DNA of 64,000 nucleotides from Pelagadaptatus sp034112445 (GTDB lineage: Bacteria; Pseudomonadota; Gammaproteobacteria; Pseudomonadales; Cellvibrionaceae): NCBI GenBank assembly GCA_034112445.1, contig JAWUVI010000017.1, positions 67,252 through 131,251 on the forward strand, in the 5' to 3' direction. Made by a program: the position numbers and the translations under genes. Each line of letters starts with the position of its first letter. Within the stretch, counting starts at the first letter, position 1. The notes beneath the pieces are model-generated. The model ran no database searches. It saw only the letters and a list, made by a program, of their open reading frames with translations, and was not told the DNA's origin. Below, piece after piece: positions 8,492 through 18,144 of the stretch.

Positions 8492-9679
8492 TTAGGTCGG
8501 TTCTAGGTTTTCAATCGTATCATTGTTTGGAATGCTGTATTTCGAAACAACTCGATTACGTCCCGTGTTTTTCGCCTCGTATAATAAACTATCGGCCATA
8601 TTCAATAGTTGATTTAATTCTATGGGTCCTTCTTCGTGATACACCAAGCCTATACTTAATGTCGATTGCATGGGAAACGCAGAGTTTTGCTCAATTCTTG
8701 TTTGATACACCTCTCGAAATCGATTAGCGACTTGTAACGATTCTCGGAAAGGACAACTGGGTAGTACAACCACAAACTCTTCTCCGCCGAAGCGTGAAGG
8801 AATATCCTGCTCCCTGAAACTCTCTTTCATTAAACTGCCAATAAACGTTAGTACGTCATCCCCCATATTATGACCGTAGTTGTCATTGATGCTTTTAAAG
8901 TGATCTATGTCTATTGATAACACACTGATGGGTTCTTTGTTTCTGAGGCAGTGCTGCAGCGAGGGTTCTGCGGCGATATAAAATGCTCGACGGTTGTATA
9001 GCTGAGTCAACGGATCGGTTCTGGCTTCGTGTTCTTTTTCCTTCAATAATTTCTCGTTGATCATTAAAATAAAACCAATCGGGAATATAAAAGCTGCTAC
9101 AACACCTTCTGCAAAAACCGATATATCGAATAAAGATGCGCTATAAAAAGTTAGCTCTTGGGTGTTCCATAATCCGTAAACGCGAGCTAGGTAGACAAAA
9201 GCGTGACCAGCATAGCTAATGGCGAGTATCTTGCCTGAAGTGCTGTCTTTTCTTGAATGATGCAGTAATAAAGAGCAAAGTGTGATCGTTAATATAAAAA
9301 AGCACAACATATTAAATATCGAACGAATTCTTAAATCGTTAAATACAAAAGTGAAAAAACATAATACTGAAAAATAAAGAACAAATACGAAAAGGAAGCG
9401 TTTTACCCATAAGTCACTTTTTTCAAAGAAGGAGCGAATGCCTACCATGATGAGTAAAAAACTTACAGCTAACAGGCCGTTGCCGAATAGAATACTGATG
9501 GATTCAGGGATAATTCCCCGTAAAGCATAAAATAATGTGCTCAGTGCTACGGACACTTGAGCTGCAGTCCAAATCTTTAGAGCTGTGTTGTTTTTGTTAA
9601 TAAAATTAAACGCTATAAGCGTCAATGCCCCTGCCGACATCGTCAAAAACATAGCGAAAATAAGTGTTTTTATATCCAC
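8492..9679 (-). CDS. membrane-bound GGDEF diguanylate cyclase
   Basis: A 395-residue protein. The N-terminal half (about 1-210) holds roughly seven hydrophobic helices, a membrane sensor of unknown ligand. The C-terminal GGDEF domain starts at DPLTQLYNRRAF; the active loop reads RFGGEEF, and an RxxD I-site (REQD) lies five residues before it. It therefore should make cyclic di-GMP with feedback inhibition. It converges with the kinase gene, whose stop lies 13 bp from this stop. Confidence 0.92.
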   Translation of the reverse strand: MDIKTLIFAMFLTMSAGALTLIAFNFINKNNTALKIWTAAQVSVALSTLFYALRGIIPESISILFGNGLLAVSFLLIMVGIRSFFEKSDLWVKRFLFVFVLYFSVLCFFTFVFNDLRIRSIFNMLCFFILTITLCSLLLHHSRKDSTSGKILAISYAGHAFVYLARVYGLWNTQELTFYSASLFDISVFAEGVVAAFIFPIGFILMINEKLLKEKEHEARTDPLTQLYNRRAFYIAAEPSLQHCLRNKEPISVLSIDIDHFKSINDNYGHNMGDDVLTFIGSLMKESFREQDIPSRFGGEEFVVVLPSCPFRESLQVANRFREVYQTRIEQNSAFPMQSTLSIGLVYHEEGPIELNQLLNMADSLLYEAKNTGRNRVVSKYSIPNNDTIENLEPT

Positions 9680-9733
9680 AAGATTAAATATCCTTATTTA
9701 TAGTGTGGTAAAAATTCAATGATAAAGGCATTG

Positions 9734-10351
9734 CTATTCAGGTTTGTGGGCTGCTTTTTCACTGTCCATAATCGTAATGGCGTAACGTACGGCTTCGGCC
9801 TGATAGTCGACAAAACGTTCAAATTCATCATCGTTCATGCTTCTCAAGCTGTCGTGTTTACGCAGCAGATTAATAAAACGGCGTTCACGCTCGTATTGCT
9901 TTGGTAATTTTGTCACGCCCCAATACTCAAGTTTTTGTTCTAGAGCTGGATTGTAAGTACGAACAAATTTGATAATAAAAGGGATTGGGTCGTGGCGGGC
10001 AATTAATGAGGCTATACGTAAAATCATGTCGAAGGGTAAGGTGGCACGGCCCGCTTCAACTTCTTTTAATAGCTCTTCATCTTTTAATCCCAAAGCTTCT
10101 GACAGCTCCATTAAATTTAAACCGGCAACTTCTCTTGCGTCTTTCAATAAACGGCCTGCATCAACCATGGCCTGTAATCGCTCAGGGTCAACCGTCTTCA
10201 TGAAAAAGTCTTTCAGCCAGTTGTCGGTATACATTAGTGGAATGGCAGAACCGGTTTTAACCACATCAACAAGATTGGATGTTATGGCACCGGTATAGCT
10301 GGCCAGTGCCTTTAAGATAGAAGTGTTGGATGATTTACTGTCATCGCTCAT
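9734..10351 (-). CDS. XRE-type helix-turn-helix protein
   Basis: A 205-residue protein. Residues about 65-125 form a Cro/C1-type helix-turn-helix (GRLLKDAREVAGLNLMELSEALGLKD is the core). It is flanked by an N-terminal hydrophobic stretch that could touch the membrane and by a helical, charged C-terminal region (YERERRFINLLRKHD). I know this arrangement from uncharacterised gammaproteobacterial proteins annotated only as helix-turn-helix regulators. It is a single gene between a cyclase and the M16 protease gene; its target is unknown. Confidence 0.7.
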   Translation of the reverse strand: MSDDSKSSNTSILKALASYTGAITSNLVDVVKTGSAIPLMYTDNWLKDFFMKTVDPERLQAMVDAGRLLKDAREVAGLNLMELSEALGLKDEELLKEVEAGRATLPFDMILRIASLIARHDPIPFIIKFVRTYNPALEQKLEYWGVTKLPKQYERERRFINLLRKHDSLRSMNDDEFERFVDYQAEAVRYAITIMDSEKAAHKPE

Positions 10352-10436
10352 AAAACGGCCTTATTTCAATTAATGTATTCATGAAATCTATGTGTTGCTG
10401 AAGTATAGACTTTATTTGTCGCAGTATAGTCATAGC

Positions 10437-13367
10437 TCAAACTTGTTTTAATGTGAGGCCTAACGAGCTGATGACGTCTTTTTCATTACTGTTGGTAACA
10501 ACAGCGATACTGGCTAATTCAGGTTTCAAATAGGTTTGGGTTACGCGTTTTAAATCGTCGGCAGTAACCAATAATAAGCGTTGTCGAAACAATTCACGCT
10601 TATCTCGGCTGCGGCCAAATAATTCAGCGTGAAAAGTTTGTTTGGCTTCACCTGCTGGAGAGCTTGGTTTATCTAAAGAGCTGACCACGCCAAGAATGGC
10701 TTCTTCGACCGACTGCGCACTTATTTCTTCATTAATAACCCATTCAATAGATCGATCAAAATCATCTAGGGTCTCGGACAATCTAGGGTCGCGATAGGAA
10801 TAAAAGCGAAAAGCGGCGATATTACTGTCTTGGTTGGCTCCGCCGCCATAGGCGCCACCTTGTTCACGGATGGTTCGGTGTAAATAGCCATTGCGTAATA
10901 CACCACCAAGAACGCTGAGAGCTGGGGCGTCTTGATGTTCAACGTCGACAGTAGGGTAGGCTTTAGCGCAAAAGTTAACTTGGGTGTTGGTGATCCAGGC
11001 TTCGCTAATTTTTTTGCTAACCGGTGGCAGATAAAAAGACTCGCTATTTGTCTTTGAGCTTACATTCCATGTGTTTTCGATACTTTTTTGGTAGTCATTT
11101 AAGTGCTCTTTTTCCCCAACCAGTAAATATTGCTTGCTGGAATTAAGCAGCAATTGATGCAGCGCTTTTAGACGTTCAGCAAAGGATTGTAACTGGATAT
11201 CATCTTTTAAACTGTCATCCAGTGCCTTAATCGATTTGATGCCTTCCAAGCCATTGAGATGATGGGTCAGTTTTGCCGACGGACTCATTCCGGCAGAGGC
11301 CGCTGCCATAGCCAAACTGTGGCCGCTGCCGGTAATGCTCTGTTCACGGCGTGCGCGTGTTTGAGTGATTAACTCTCTGATGCGCGGCAACTCATCAAAG
11401 CGAATGTGCTGGAAGGTGTCCCACATTAATTGACAGAGATCGGCCTGTGAGTTTTTAAGCGATTTGGCTGACAAGGTAAGGTTTCCAGTAACGGTTTGTA
11501 CATCGTCACTGGCGCCGCGAATCGTTGTGTAAGCACTGATAGATCCTGCGACCTGTGCTTGCCAACGTTGGGTGTCTAGATAGTCTTTATCGCCAACACC
11601 TAATTCGGTGAGGCAAATTCCGTAATAAGGTAAAACGCCTAATAACTCTGGGGTTAAGTGCGGCAGCTTAATAATAATTTGTTGATACACTAAACCATTG
11701 GTGCCAGCGGCGTAACGGGTTAATGGTGCCGCTGGTGATTGCTCGGTTTCGGCTGAGGTGCTATCAGCGGCCGTGTAATGCATTACCAGAGGAACATCGG
11801 CAATACCTACTTTTGGTAAAATCGATTCGTCGTCTATTTGCTTCTGGCGTTCCTGTAACGCGGCGGCTGTTGCAATAATTTCTTGCTTCTCAGCTGCGGA
11901 TAAACCTTGTTTGATGAGCGCGAGCTTGTCGGTTTCGGCTTGTTTGCGTCGGTTATCCAATTCAGTATCTGGGCGTAAAATTAAACGCACACGATGCTGA
12001 TTGTCGAGCAATAAGGTTTGGGCGAGCTGCTTAATAAAGTCAGGATCTTTAATGTCCTGATTGAGTTTATCAAGAACTGGATCAAGGTTGAGTAAGCCAA
12101 TAACGTCGCCGCGGTGAGTGGCGGAAGTTAATGAGGTTAGAATAAGCTGTAAACCATAGGGGTAAGAATCACCCCCAATTTCGCGCTGATGCAATTCAAG
12201 TTGACGCAAGGCTGCTTCAAGTTCGGCTTGTGGCACACCGTCTTGGGCTACTTTATTGATGGTGTCGAGAATCATGGCTTCAATTGCGTCAGCGTGTTCA
12301 ATTTCTGATCCTTCAAGTCCACACATGAAAGTCAGTTCTTTCTGTGAATCCTCTAGGCCACACATAGGTGAAGGGGCTATACCAAGCTCACTGGTTTCCA
12401 AGGCATGTAGCAGAGGTGAGGCACTGTTATCGAGCAGAATACTCGTGAGTAAATTAGCTTTAAGGGAGGCTTCTAAATCCGTGCTCTGGCCCAATAACCA
12501 ACCCAATACAACGTGAGTTTTTTTCTCTGTGCCATCGGCTTCAGTCAGAGGGTAAGCTTCTTCAACCTTAACCGGTGCGTGATAGCGCACTTCATCTTTG
12601 ACTGAAATTTGTCGTGGTAACGGTTCAAATTTAGACAGAGCTTGGGCTTCAAATTTTGCTTGGTGTTCTGCGGCAGAAATATCGCCGTAAGTCATGAAGA
12701 TTGAATTACTTGGATGATAATGAGTTTTATAAAAACTCTGTAATTGCTCGTAACTTAAATTTGGGATGGCTTCAGGCTCGCCGCCGCTGTTGAAATGATA
12801 GGTGCTGGTTGGAAACAAGTACTTACATAAGGTTTGCCATAACTGGCTGGAAACTGAACTCATAGCCCCCTTCATTTCATTGTAAACAACGCCTTTGTAC
12901 ACCAAATCAGAGTCGGAATTAGTTTGTTCTGCGAACTCTAGCCGATGGCCTTCTTGAGCAAAATCGAGTGGGTCTAAGCGTGAGAAAAATACCGCATCCA
13001 AATACACGTCTAACAAGTTGTTAAAGTCTTTACGGTTTTGGCTGGCAAAAGGGTAGGCGGTCCAATCGGAGCTGGTGAACGCATTCATGAAAGTATTCAG
13101 CGAGCGTCGAATCATCATGAAGAAGGGATCGCGAACGGGATACTTTTCACTGCCACACAGCGCCGTGTGTTCCAAAATGTGCGCCACACCGGTGTCATCT
13201 GTGGGAACGGTGCGCAGGGCAACTAAGAAAACATTCTCATTGTTGTCAGCATCAATATGAATATGCTGAGCGCCGGTTTTAATATGACGGTATTCCTCAA
13301 CGGTCACCTGCAAAGAATCAATGGTTTCACTGCGAAGGTGTTCGAAAGCCGGGTGGGAAATTGTCAT
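10437..13367 (-). CDS. M16C (PreP/Cym1-like) zinc metalloprotease
   Basis: A 976-residue insulinase-superfamily peptidase. The inverted zinc motif HXXEH is seen as HILEHTALCG, with the second glutamate in VYNEMKGAMS about 75 residues on. The order is an active M16 domain, an inactive M16 domain, the M16C-associated linker and two further M16-like domains, typical of presequence-protease-type enzymes that degrade short unfolded peptides. No signal peptide is visible, so it is probably cytoplasmic. ATG at 13367 has GAGGT six bases upstream. Single gene. Confidence 0.92.
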   Translation of the reverse strand: MTISHPAFEHLRSETIDSLQVTVEEYRHIKTGAQHIHIDADNNENVFLVALRTVPTDDTGVAHILEHTALCGSEKYPVRDPFFMMIRRSLNTFMNAFTSSDWTAYPFASQNRKDFNNLLDVYLDAVFFSRLDPLDFAQEGHRLEFAEQTNSDSDLVYKGVVYNEMKGAMSSVSSQLWQTLCKYLFPTSTYHFNSGGEPEAIPNLSYEQLQSFYKTHYHPSNSIFMTYGDISAAEHQAKFEAQALSKFEPLPRQISVKDEVRYHAPVKVEEAYPLTEADGTEKKTHVVLGWLLGQSTDLEASLKANLLTSILLDNSASPLLHALETSELGIAPSPMCGLEDSQKELTFMCGLEGSEIEHADAIEAMILDTINKVAQDGVPQAELEAALRQLELHQREIGGDSYPYGLQLILTSLTSATHRGDVIGLLNLDPVLDKLNQDIKDPDFIKQLAQTLLLDNQHRVRLILRPDTELDNRRKQAETDKLALIKQGLSAAEKQEIIATAAALQERQKQIDDESILPKVGIADVPLVMHYTAADSTSAETEQSPAAPLTRYAAGTNGLVYQQIIIKLPHLTPELLGVLPYYGICLTELGVGDKDYLDTQRWQAQVAGSISAYTTIRGASDDVQTVTGNLTLSAKSLKNSQADLCQLMWDTFQHIRFDELPRIRELITQTRARREQSITGSGHSLAMAAASAGMSPSAKLTHHLNGLEGIKSIKALDDSLKDDIQLQSFAERLKALHQLLLNSSKQYLLVGEKEHLNDYQKSIENTWNVSSKTNSESFYLPPVSKKISEAWITNTQVNFCAKAYPTVDVEHQDAPALSVLGGVLRNGYLHRTIREQGGAYGGGANQDSNIAAFRFYSYRDPRLSETLDDFDRSIEWVINEEISAQSVEEAILGVVSSLDKPSSPAGEAKQTFHAELFGRSRDKRELFRQRLLLVTADDLKRVTQTYLKPELASIAVVTNSNEKDVISSLGLTLKQV

Positions 13368-13466
13368 TAGTTACCTCAGGAAAGATGGTTGCTGTTGATG
13401 AAATAATCAGCGGGAGCAAGTAAGCCAATAATACTAACAACACGAGTCTAATTTAAGAAGTGTTTG

Positions 13467-14069
13467 TTACTGTTTCAAGTGCGGATAAAAGTGAGAGATG
13501 TGGTCTGTATAGTCGTTAAAAGCATGTTGAATTACTAGGTATCGACTGGAATTGCTTTCCAGTTGAGCCAAACCAAAGCAGGCAGCCTCAAGGGTGGAGT
13601 ATTGACCGGGCTTTTCAGCTTTGCGGATCTTGTATTGACTCTGAGCGGAAGTGCTCAGCTGTAAAGTGGGAATGTTCTGAAGCCAAGGGTTTAGATAATA
13701 AATTTTACGAGATTTACGCCAAGTCCCGTCAATAATAAGTAGTTGCTGTGGTGCGACTGCAGGCGATTCATTACTGGCTGAGCTCTGTACATGAGCTGTT
13801 GAGTTCTGTGAATCAACAGGAGAAAGAAGGTTGCGTAATTTGTTTGTGCCAAACCTATGGTTAAATTCAGTTTGCGTGCAACTTTCAGCTTCTAGAGTTT
13901 GGACTGAATTTAAACAAGCCGCTAAAAATGGCGCACTACCTTTAGGATGATTGGCTTCGCTAGGATGCTGCCAGATAATTAATTCTATCGGGTTGTCGAC
14001 TGAACAAATAAATTCGCAGTAACAGCTTGCCGTCGGCTTATGGCAGTTTACGCAGGTAGTCCGTGACAC
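13467..14069 (-). CDS. tapT: DTW-domain tRNA-uridine aminocarboxypropyltransferase
   Basis: A 200-residue protein of the DTW family, which transfers the 3-amino-3-carboxypropyl group of SAM to tRNA uridine (acp3U). A Cys cluster at the N-terminus (CVNCHKPTASCYC) fits the zinc knuckle of the family. The DTW signature is present as DGTWRKSRKI. It is slightly shorter than E. coli YfiP/TapT. The start is a GTG at 14069; no in-frame ATG lies upstream. The symbol follows the E. coli homologue; several paralogous DTW clades exist, so the exact tRNA position modified is inferred. Confidence 0.82.
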   Translation of the reverse strand: MSRTTCVNCHKPTASCYCEFICSVDNPIELIIWQHPSEANHPKGSAPFLAACLNSVQTLEAESCTQTEFNHRFGTNKLRNLLSPVDSQNSTAHVQSSASNESPAVAPQQLLIIDGTWRKSRKIYYLNPWLQNIPTLQLSTSAQSQYKIRKAEKPGQYSTLEAACFGLAQLESNSSRYLVIQHAFNDYTDHISHFYPHLKQ

Positions 14070-14137
14070 TGTGATATATTCTCGTTTTGTTGATGAGCGT
14101 TAGGTGTGCTAATGGTACACTGCTCGGCTGTTCACGC

Positions 14138-14195
14138 ATCAATCAACACTAGTGTTGTTCAATGCTAGTGTTGATTGATGCTAGTGTTGTTGAAT
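14138..14195. repeat. three tandem 16-bp repeats and a 15-bp inverted repeat upstream of uvrB
   Basis: Three degenerate direct copies of GCTAGTGTTGNTTGAT-like sequence lie at 14148-14163, 14164-14179 and 14180-14195. A perfect 15-bp inverted repeat (ATCAATCAACACTAG at 14138-14152 and its complement at 14165-14179) overlaps the first two. It sits in the 160-bp gap between the divergent tapT-like gene and uvrB, so it is either an operator array or a hairpin in the uvrB leader. Confidence 0.75.
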
Positions 14196-14229
14196 ACTTT
14201 GGCCTTTCAATACGACGGTCGTTCAATAA

Positions 14230-16245
14230 ATGGTAACCCCAGTTAATATAATGAAGCAATTTAAAGTAAAAAGTCCATTCAAACCAGCCGGAGATCAACC
14301 AGCCGCGATCAAAGGTTTAGTGGCAGGTATCGAAGCGGGTTTGGCTCATCAAACACTGTTGGGTGTTACAGGCTCCGGTAAAACCTTTACCATTGCCAAT
14401 GTTATTGAGAAAGTCCAACGTCCCACTATGATCATGGCGCCTAATAAGACCTTGGCTGCTCAACTCTATGGCGAGTTTAAAGAATTCTTTCCTGATAATG
14501 CAGTGGAATATTTCGTTTCCTATTACGATTACTATCAGCCGGAAGCCTATGTTCCTGCATCAGATACTTTTATTGAGAAAGATGCTTCGGTCAACGAGCA
14601 CATTGAACAAATGCGCTTATCAGCCACCAAAGCATTACTAGAACGTAAAGATGCCATAGTTGTCGCTACAGTATCGGCCATTTATGGCTTGGGAGATCCA
14701 GACTCATACTTGAAAATGGTGTTGCATTTGGTGCGCGGAGATCAAATTGATCAGCGCCAAATATTGCGGCGTTTAGCTGAGCTGCAGTACACCCGCAACG
14801 ATGTGGCGTTCCAGCGTGCCACCTATCGGGTGCGCGGAGATGTGATTGATGTGTTTCCGGCCGATTCTGATTGCGAAGCTTTGCGAATTGAATTGTTTGA
14901 CGATGAAGTGGAGAAGCTGACTTTATTTGACCCGCTAACGGGTGAGGTGTTGCAAAAACTTCCGCGCTTTACGGTTTACCCTAAATCTCATTACGTTACT
15001 CCCAAGCAAACCATTTTAGATGCTACTGTCCACATCAAAGAAGAATTAAAAGAGCGCTTAAAGCAACTGCGTGAAAACGATAAATTGGTTGAAGCGCAAC
15101 GTCTAGAGCAACGTGTTAAATACGATATAGAGATGATGCAAGAGTTGGGTTACTGCAACGGCATTGAGAACTACTCGCGCTACTTATCTGGTCGCCCTAC
15201 AGGCGATGCACCGCCTACTTTATTTGATTACTTACCTGATGACGCGTTACTGATTCTTGACGAATCCCATGTCGGGGTGCCACAAATTGGCGCTATGTAC
15301 AAAGGGGATCGGTCACGCAAAGAGACCTTAGTTGAATATGGATTTCGTTTGCCTTCGGCGTTAGATAATCGACCCATGCGGTTTGATGAGTGGGAGAGCT
15401 TAGCACCGCAAACTATTTTTGTTTCGGCCACACCCAGTCATTATGAAAACGAGCATGCTGGCCAAGTGGTTGAGCAAGTCGTTCGACCAACGGGTTTGGT
15501 TGACCCAGTAATTGAAGTGCGTCCAGCAACGACACAAGTGGACGATGTCATGTCCGAAATCAATAAACGTGTAGCGATTAATGAACGTATCTTGATTACC
15601 GTTTTAACTAAACGTATGGCTGAAGATTTAACCGATTATTTATCCGAACACGGAGTGCGTGTGCGGTATATTCACTCCGACATTGATACGGTTGAGCGCG
15701 TAGAAATTATTCGCGATTTGCGTATTGGTGAGTTCGATGTGTTAGTTGGAATCAACTTACTACGGGAAGGTTTGGATATGCCCGAAGTGTCACTGGTGGC
15801 TATTTTTGATGCGGACAAAGAGGGCTTTTTACGCTCAGACAGATCATTGATACAAACCATCGGCCGGGCAGCGCGTAACGTCAACGGTAAAGCCATTCTT
15901 TATGCCGATAAAATGACTGGATCCATGAGTCGCTCTATTGATATAACCAATCAGCGTCGTGAAAAGCAGGAAGCGCATAACAAAAAGCATGGCATAACAC
16001 CTAAAGGGATCATTAAAAGCGTTACGGATATTCTTGAAACCTCACAGGTTCCCGGTGCTAAGGGTAAAAATAGAAAAGTCGCCGATAAAGCCGGTCGCTA
16101 TGACGTTGAACTTGAGGGTGATGTTTGGCATCAGATCGCCAAGCTCCAAGAAATGATGTTCCAAGCCGCGAAAGATTTAGAATTTGAAAAAGCAGGAGCG
16201 ATACGTGATCAAATTCGACATTTAAAACTGCACGCCGATCAATAG
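14230..16245 (+). CDS. uvrB: excinuclease ABC subunit B
   Basis: A 671-residue damage-verification helicase of nucleotide excision repair, working with UvrA and with UvrC (encoded at 58736-60574). Walker A GVTGSGKT, the beta-hairpin region SYYDYYQPEAY, DESH box, helicase motifs VSATPSHYE and QTIGRAARN, and the C-terminal UVR motif around LEFEKAGAIRDQI are all present. Start ATG 14230; a second in-frame ATG at 14251 (MKQFKV) is nearer the usual N-terminus, and the ribosome binding site does not decide. I looked for a LexA box (CTGT-N8-ACAG) upstream and did not find one. Confidence 0.97.
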   Translation: MVTPVNIMKQFKVKSPFKPAGDQPAAIKGLVAGIEAGLAHQTLLGVTGSGKTFTIANVIEKVQRPTMIMAPNKTLAAQLYGEFKEFFPDNAVEYFVSYYDYYQPEAYVPASDTFIEKDASVNEHIEQMRLSATKALLERKDAIVVATVSAIYGLGDPDSYLKMVLHLVRGDQIDQRQILRRLAELQYTRNDVAFQRATYRVRGDVIDVFPADSDCEALRIELFDDEVEKLTLFDPLTGEVLQKLPRFTVYPKSHYVTPKQTILDATVHIKEELKERLKQLRENDKLVEAQRLEQRVKYDIEMMQELGYCNGIENYSRYLSGRPTGDAPPTLFDYLPDDALLILDESHVGVPQIGAMYKGDRSRKETLVEYGFRLPSALDNRPMRFDEWESLAPQTIFVSATPSHYENEHAGQVVEQVVRPTGLVDPVIEVRPATTQVDDVMSEINKRVAINERILITVLTKRMAEDLTDYLSEHGVRVRYIHSDIDTVERVEIIRDLRIGEFDVLVGINLLREGLDMPEVSLVAIFDADKEGFLRSDRSLIQTIGRAARNVNGKAILYADKMTGSMSRSIDITNQRREKQEAHNKKHGITPKGIIKSVTDILETSQVPGAKGKNRKVADKAGRYDVELEGDVWHQIAKLQEMMFQAAKDLEFEKAGAIRDQIRHLKLHADQ

Positions 16246-16256
16246 AGCAATAGCGT

Positions 16257-17117
16257 ATGGATGACAAGAAAATATCAACCACACAGTTGGCTAAACTCGC
16301 TAAATTGGAGAGCCGGGAACTGTTTGATCTGTTGGCTGACTCACACTGGATTAAGCGCAGTGATGATGAGGAGAAGTCACGCTGGTTGTTAACCGCTAAA
16401 GGTGAATTTGAGGGCGGTGAATATTTCACTTCCAGTAAATTCGGTACTTATATTGTCTGGCCTAAGATGGTGCTTGAACACGCAATTTTAACCGAGCGCA
16501 AAGCAAAATTATTAACCGCAACCGCTCTGGGTAAGGACCATAATCTTCCTGCGCGTCTGGTTAATCATGTTTTATTAGAACTAGGCTTAATCGCTAAACA
16601 CATTAATGGTTGGCAACTGACGGTACAAGGCAAGGCCCTTGGCGGGATAGAACAAGAACACCGCAACAGCGGAGTTATTTACGCGCTATGGCCAGAATCT
16701 ATGGCAGCCAATCAACATTGGTTAGCGTCGGTAAAAGCGTTAGATCTAGCCTCGTTTAATTCTAACCAGGATTGTAAAACGCTTGACGGTCATCGGGTCG
16801 ATAATGCTCAGCTAGCCATTATTTCAAATTGGTTATATGTGTCAGGCTTAGCTTATGCCTATCAGCGACAATTGCCTGTTATGGATTCGGCGACACAAGT
16901 TGAGCTATACAGCGACTTTTATTTACCCAGTGCTAATGTCTATATTGAGTATTGGAATGCCTCGACATCGCCGGATTACTTAGCCGCCAAGTTCGATAAA
17001 ATTGAGCAGTTTAACCAACTACAAACCCCTATGATTGAACTAACCCAAGCCGATGTAGAACATCTTGACGATGTGTTGCCGCGCTTGTTACTCAAATACG
17101 GAATTAAGGTGTATTGA
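16257..17117 (+). CDS. PD-(D/E)XK nuclease-like protein with an N-terminal wing domain
   Basis: 286 residues, not assigned to a named family with certainty. The N-terminus (about 8-60) resembles a phage KilA/antirepressor-type DNA-binding module and occurs partly again at about 95-130. The C-terminal segment YSDFYLPSANVYIEYWN followed by a Lys-rich helix (AAKFDKIEQF) matches the pattern of Vsr/PD-(D/E)XK-type nucleases in which a conserved Asp and a Glu in YIEYW sit on neighbouring strands. It starts 11 bp after uvrB and abuts msrA, so it is co-transcribed with a repair gene, which agrees with a DNA-related role. Function is inferred. Confidence 0.6.
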   Translation: MDDKKISTTQLAKLAKLESRELFDLLADSHWIKRSDDEEKSRWLLTAKGEFEGGEYFTSSKFGTYIVWPKMVLEHAILTERKAKLLTATALGKDHNLPARLVNHVLLELGLIAKHINGWQLTVQGKALGGIEQEHRNSGVIYALWPESMAANQHWLASVKALDLASFNSNQDCKTLDGHRVDNAQLAIISNWLYVSGLAYAYQRQLPVMDSATQVELYSDFYLPSANVYIEYWNASTSPDYLAAKFDKIEQFNQLQTPMIELTQADVEHLDDVLPRLLLKYGIKVY

Positions 17118-17680
17118 TGTCAGATTCTTCAACGCTAGAGACCGAACTAAAACCAAAACTAAAAGCAGGGCTCGAACAGGCAATGTTTGGAATGGGGTGT
17201 TTTTGGGGCGCAGAAAAACGTTTCTGGTCTCTTGCAGGGATTACCTCTACGGCGGTGGGGTACAGTGCTGGTCATGCTGAAAACCCAAGTTACGAGGATG
17301 TTTGCTCTGGGTTAACGGGCCATAATGAAGTTGTGCTGGTGCAGTTTGATCCTCAGGCTGTTAGCTATCAGCAACTTTTAGAGGTGTTTTGGCAAGCGCA
17401 CAATCCAACCCAAGGTATGCGTCAAGGTAACGATTTAGGGACGCAGTATCGTTCGGGTATTTATACTTATTCACAACAGCAATACGACTTAGCCCAAGCG
17501 AGTAAAGCGCATTATCAACATAAACTGACGCAATCAGGTTTTGCGGAGATTACCAGCGAAGTCATAGCAGCAATGCCTTTTTATCGCGCAGAAGACTACC
17601 ATCAGCAATATTTACGTAAAAACCCTAATGGCTATTGTGGTCTGGGTGGTACAGGAGTTCATTTTAATGAAATTTCTTGA
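17117..17680 (+). CDS. msrA: peptide methionine sulfoxide reductase A
   Basis: 187 residues. MsrA reduces methionine-S-sulfoxide in proteins. The catalytic motif GMGCFWGAEKRFW carries the nucleophilic Cys; GYSAGH, GHNEVVLVQFDP and GNDLGTQYRSGIY are the other family blocks, and a resolving Cys lies near the end (NGYCGLGG). The start ATG at 17117 overlaps the stop of the preceding gene by one base (TGATG), showing translational coupling. An in-frame TTG at 17114 is less likely. Confidence 0.96.
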   Translation: MSDSSTLETELKPKLKAGLEQAMFGMGCFWGAEKRFWSLAGITSTAVGYSAGHAENPSYEDVCSGLTGHNEVVLVQFDPQAVSYQQLLEVFWQAHNPTQGMRQGNDLGTQYRSGIYTYSQQQYDLAQASKAHYQHKLTQSGFAEITSEVIAAMPFYRAEDYHQQYLRKNPNGYCGLGGTGVHFNEIS

Positions 17681-18116
17681 ATGTAGAATCCCGCCGCCAT
17701 TGGTTATGGTCAGCTTTATGGTGTTGGTCTGGTTGTTTGATTCTCAAACATCGACTGTGATCTGGATTCAGGGGGTGTCAGCGGCACTGGCCATTTTCGG
17801 TATTGTTATCGCTCGTTCTTCAATCGTTGGCTTTCTTAAGGCCAAGACCACCGTTAATCCGCTGCAGCCGCAAACCGCAACCAAGTTGGTTGTTGATGGG
17901 ATGTTTAAGTACACCCGCAACCCCATGTATTTAGCGATGGCCGCTTGGCTTATGGCTTGGTCTTTGCTCTTCGTCGAGTTTTGGAGCTTGGTTCCGGTTG
18001 TAGGCTTTATGAGCTTCATTACACGATTTCAAATCCTGCCTGAAGAAAGATCACTGATTACTTTGTTTGGTGATGATTACTCTCAGTATAAAACCCAGGT
18101 TAGGCGCTGGTTGTAA
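17667..18116 (+). CDS. isoprenylcysteine carboxyl methyltransferase-like membrane protein
   Basis: About 149 residues with four hydrophobic helices. The conserved signature of the ICMT/phospholipid methyltransferase superfamily is visible: TRNPMYLAMAAWLMAW followed by a C-terminal PEERSLITLFGDDYSQY. The frame is open from 17628, but the ATG at 17667 has AGGAG at 17653-17657 and gives the usual N-terminus. It overlaps msrA by 14 bp. Substrate unknown; bacterial members rarely act on isoprenylated proteins. Confidence 0.85.
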   Translation: MKFLECRIPPPLVMVSFMVLVWLFDSQTSTVIWIQGVSAALAIFGIVIARSSIVGFLKAKTTVNPLQPQTATKLVVDGMFKYTRNPMYLAMAAWLMAWSLLFVEFWSLVPVVGFMSFITRFQILPEERSLITLFGDDYSQYKTQVRRWL

Positions 18117-18144
18117 CGCTACTAGTTCTTATAATAGGCACTGA

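Noticed and set aside
14138..14195. Possible CRISPR array upstream of uvrB
   Set aside because: The 16-bp units are directly adjacent without spacers and no cas genes are present.
14070..14229. LexA (SOS) box for uvrB
   Set aside because: No CTGT-N8-ACAG match was found in the gap.
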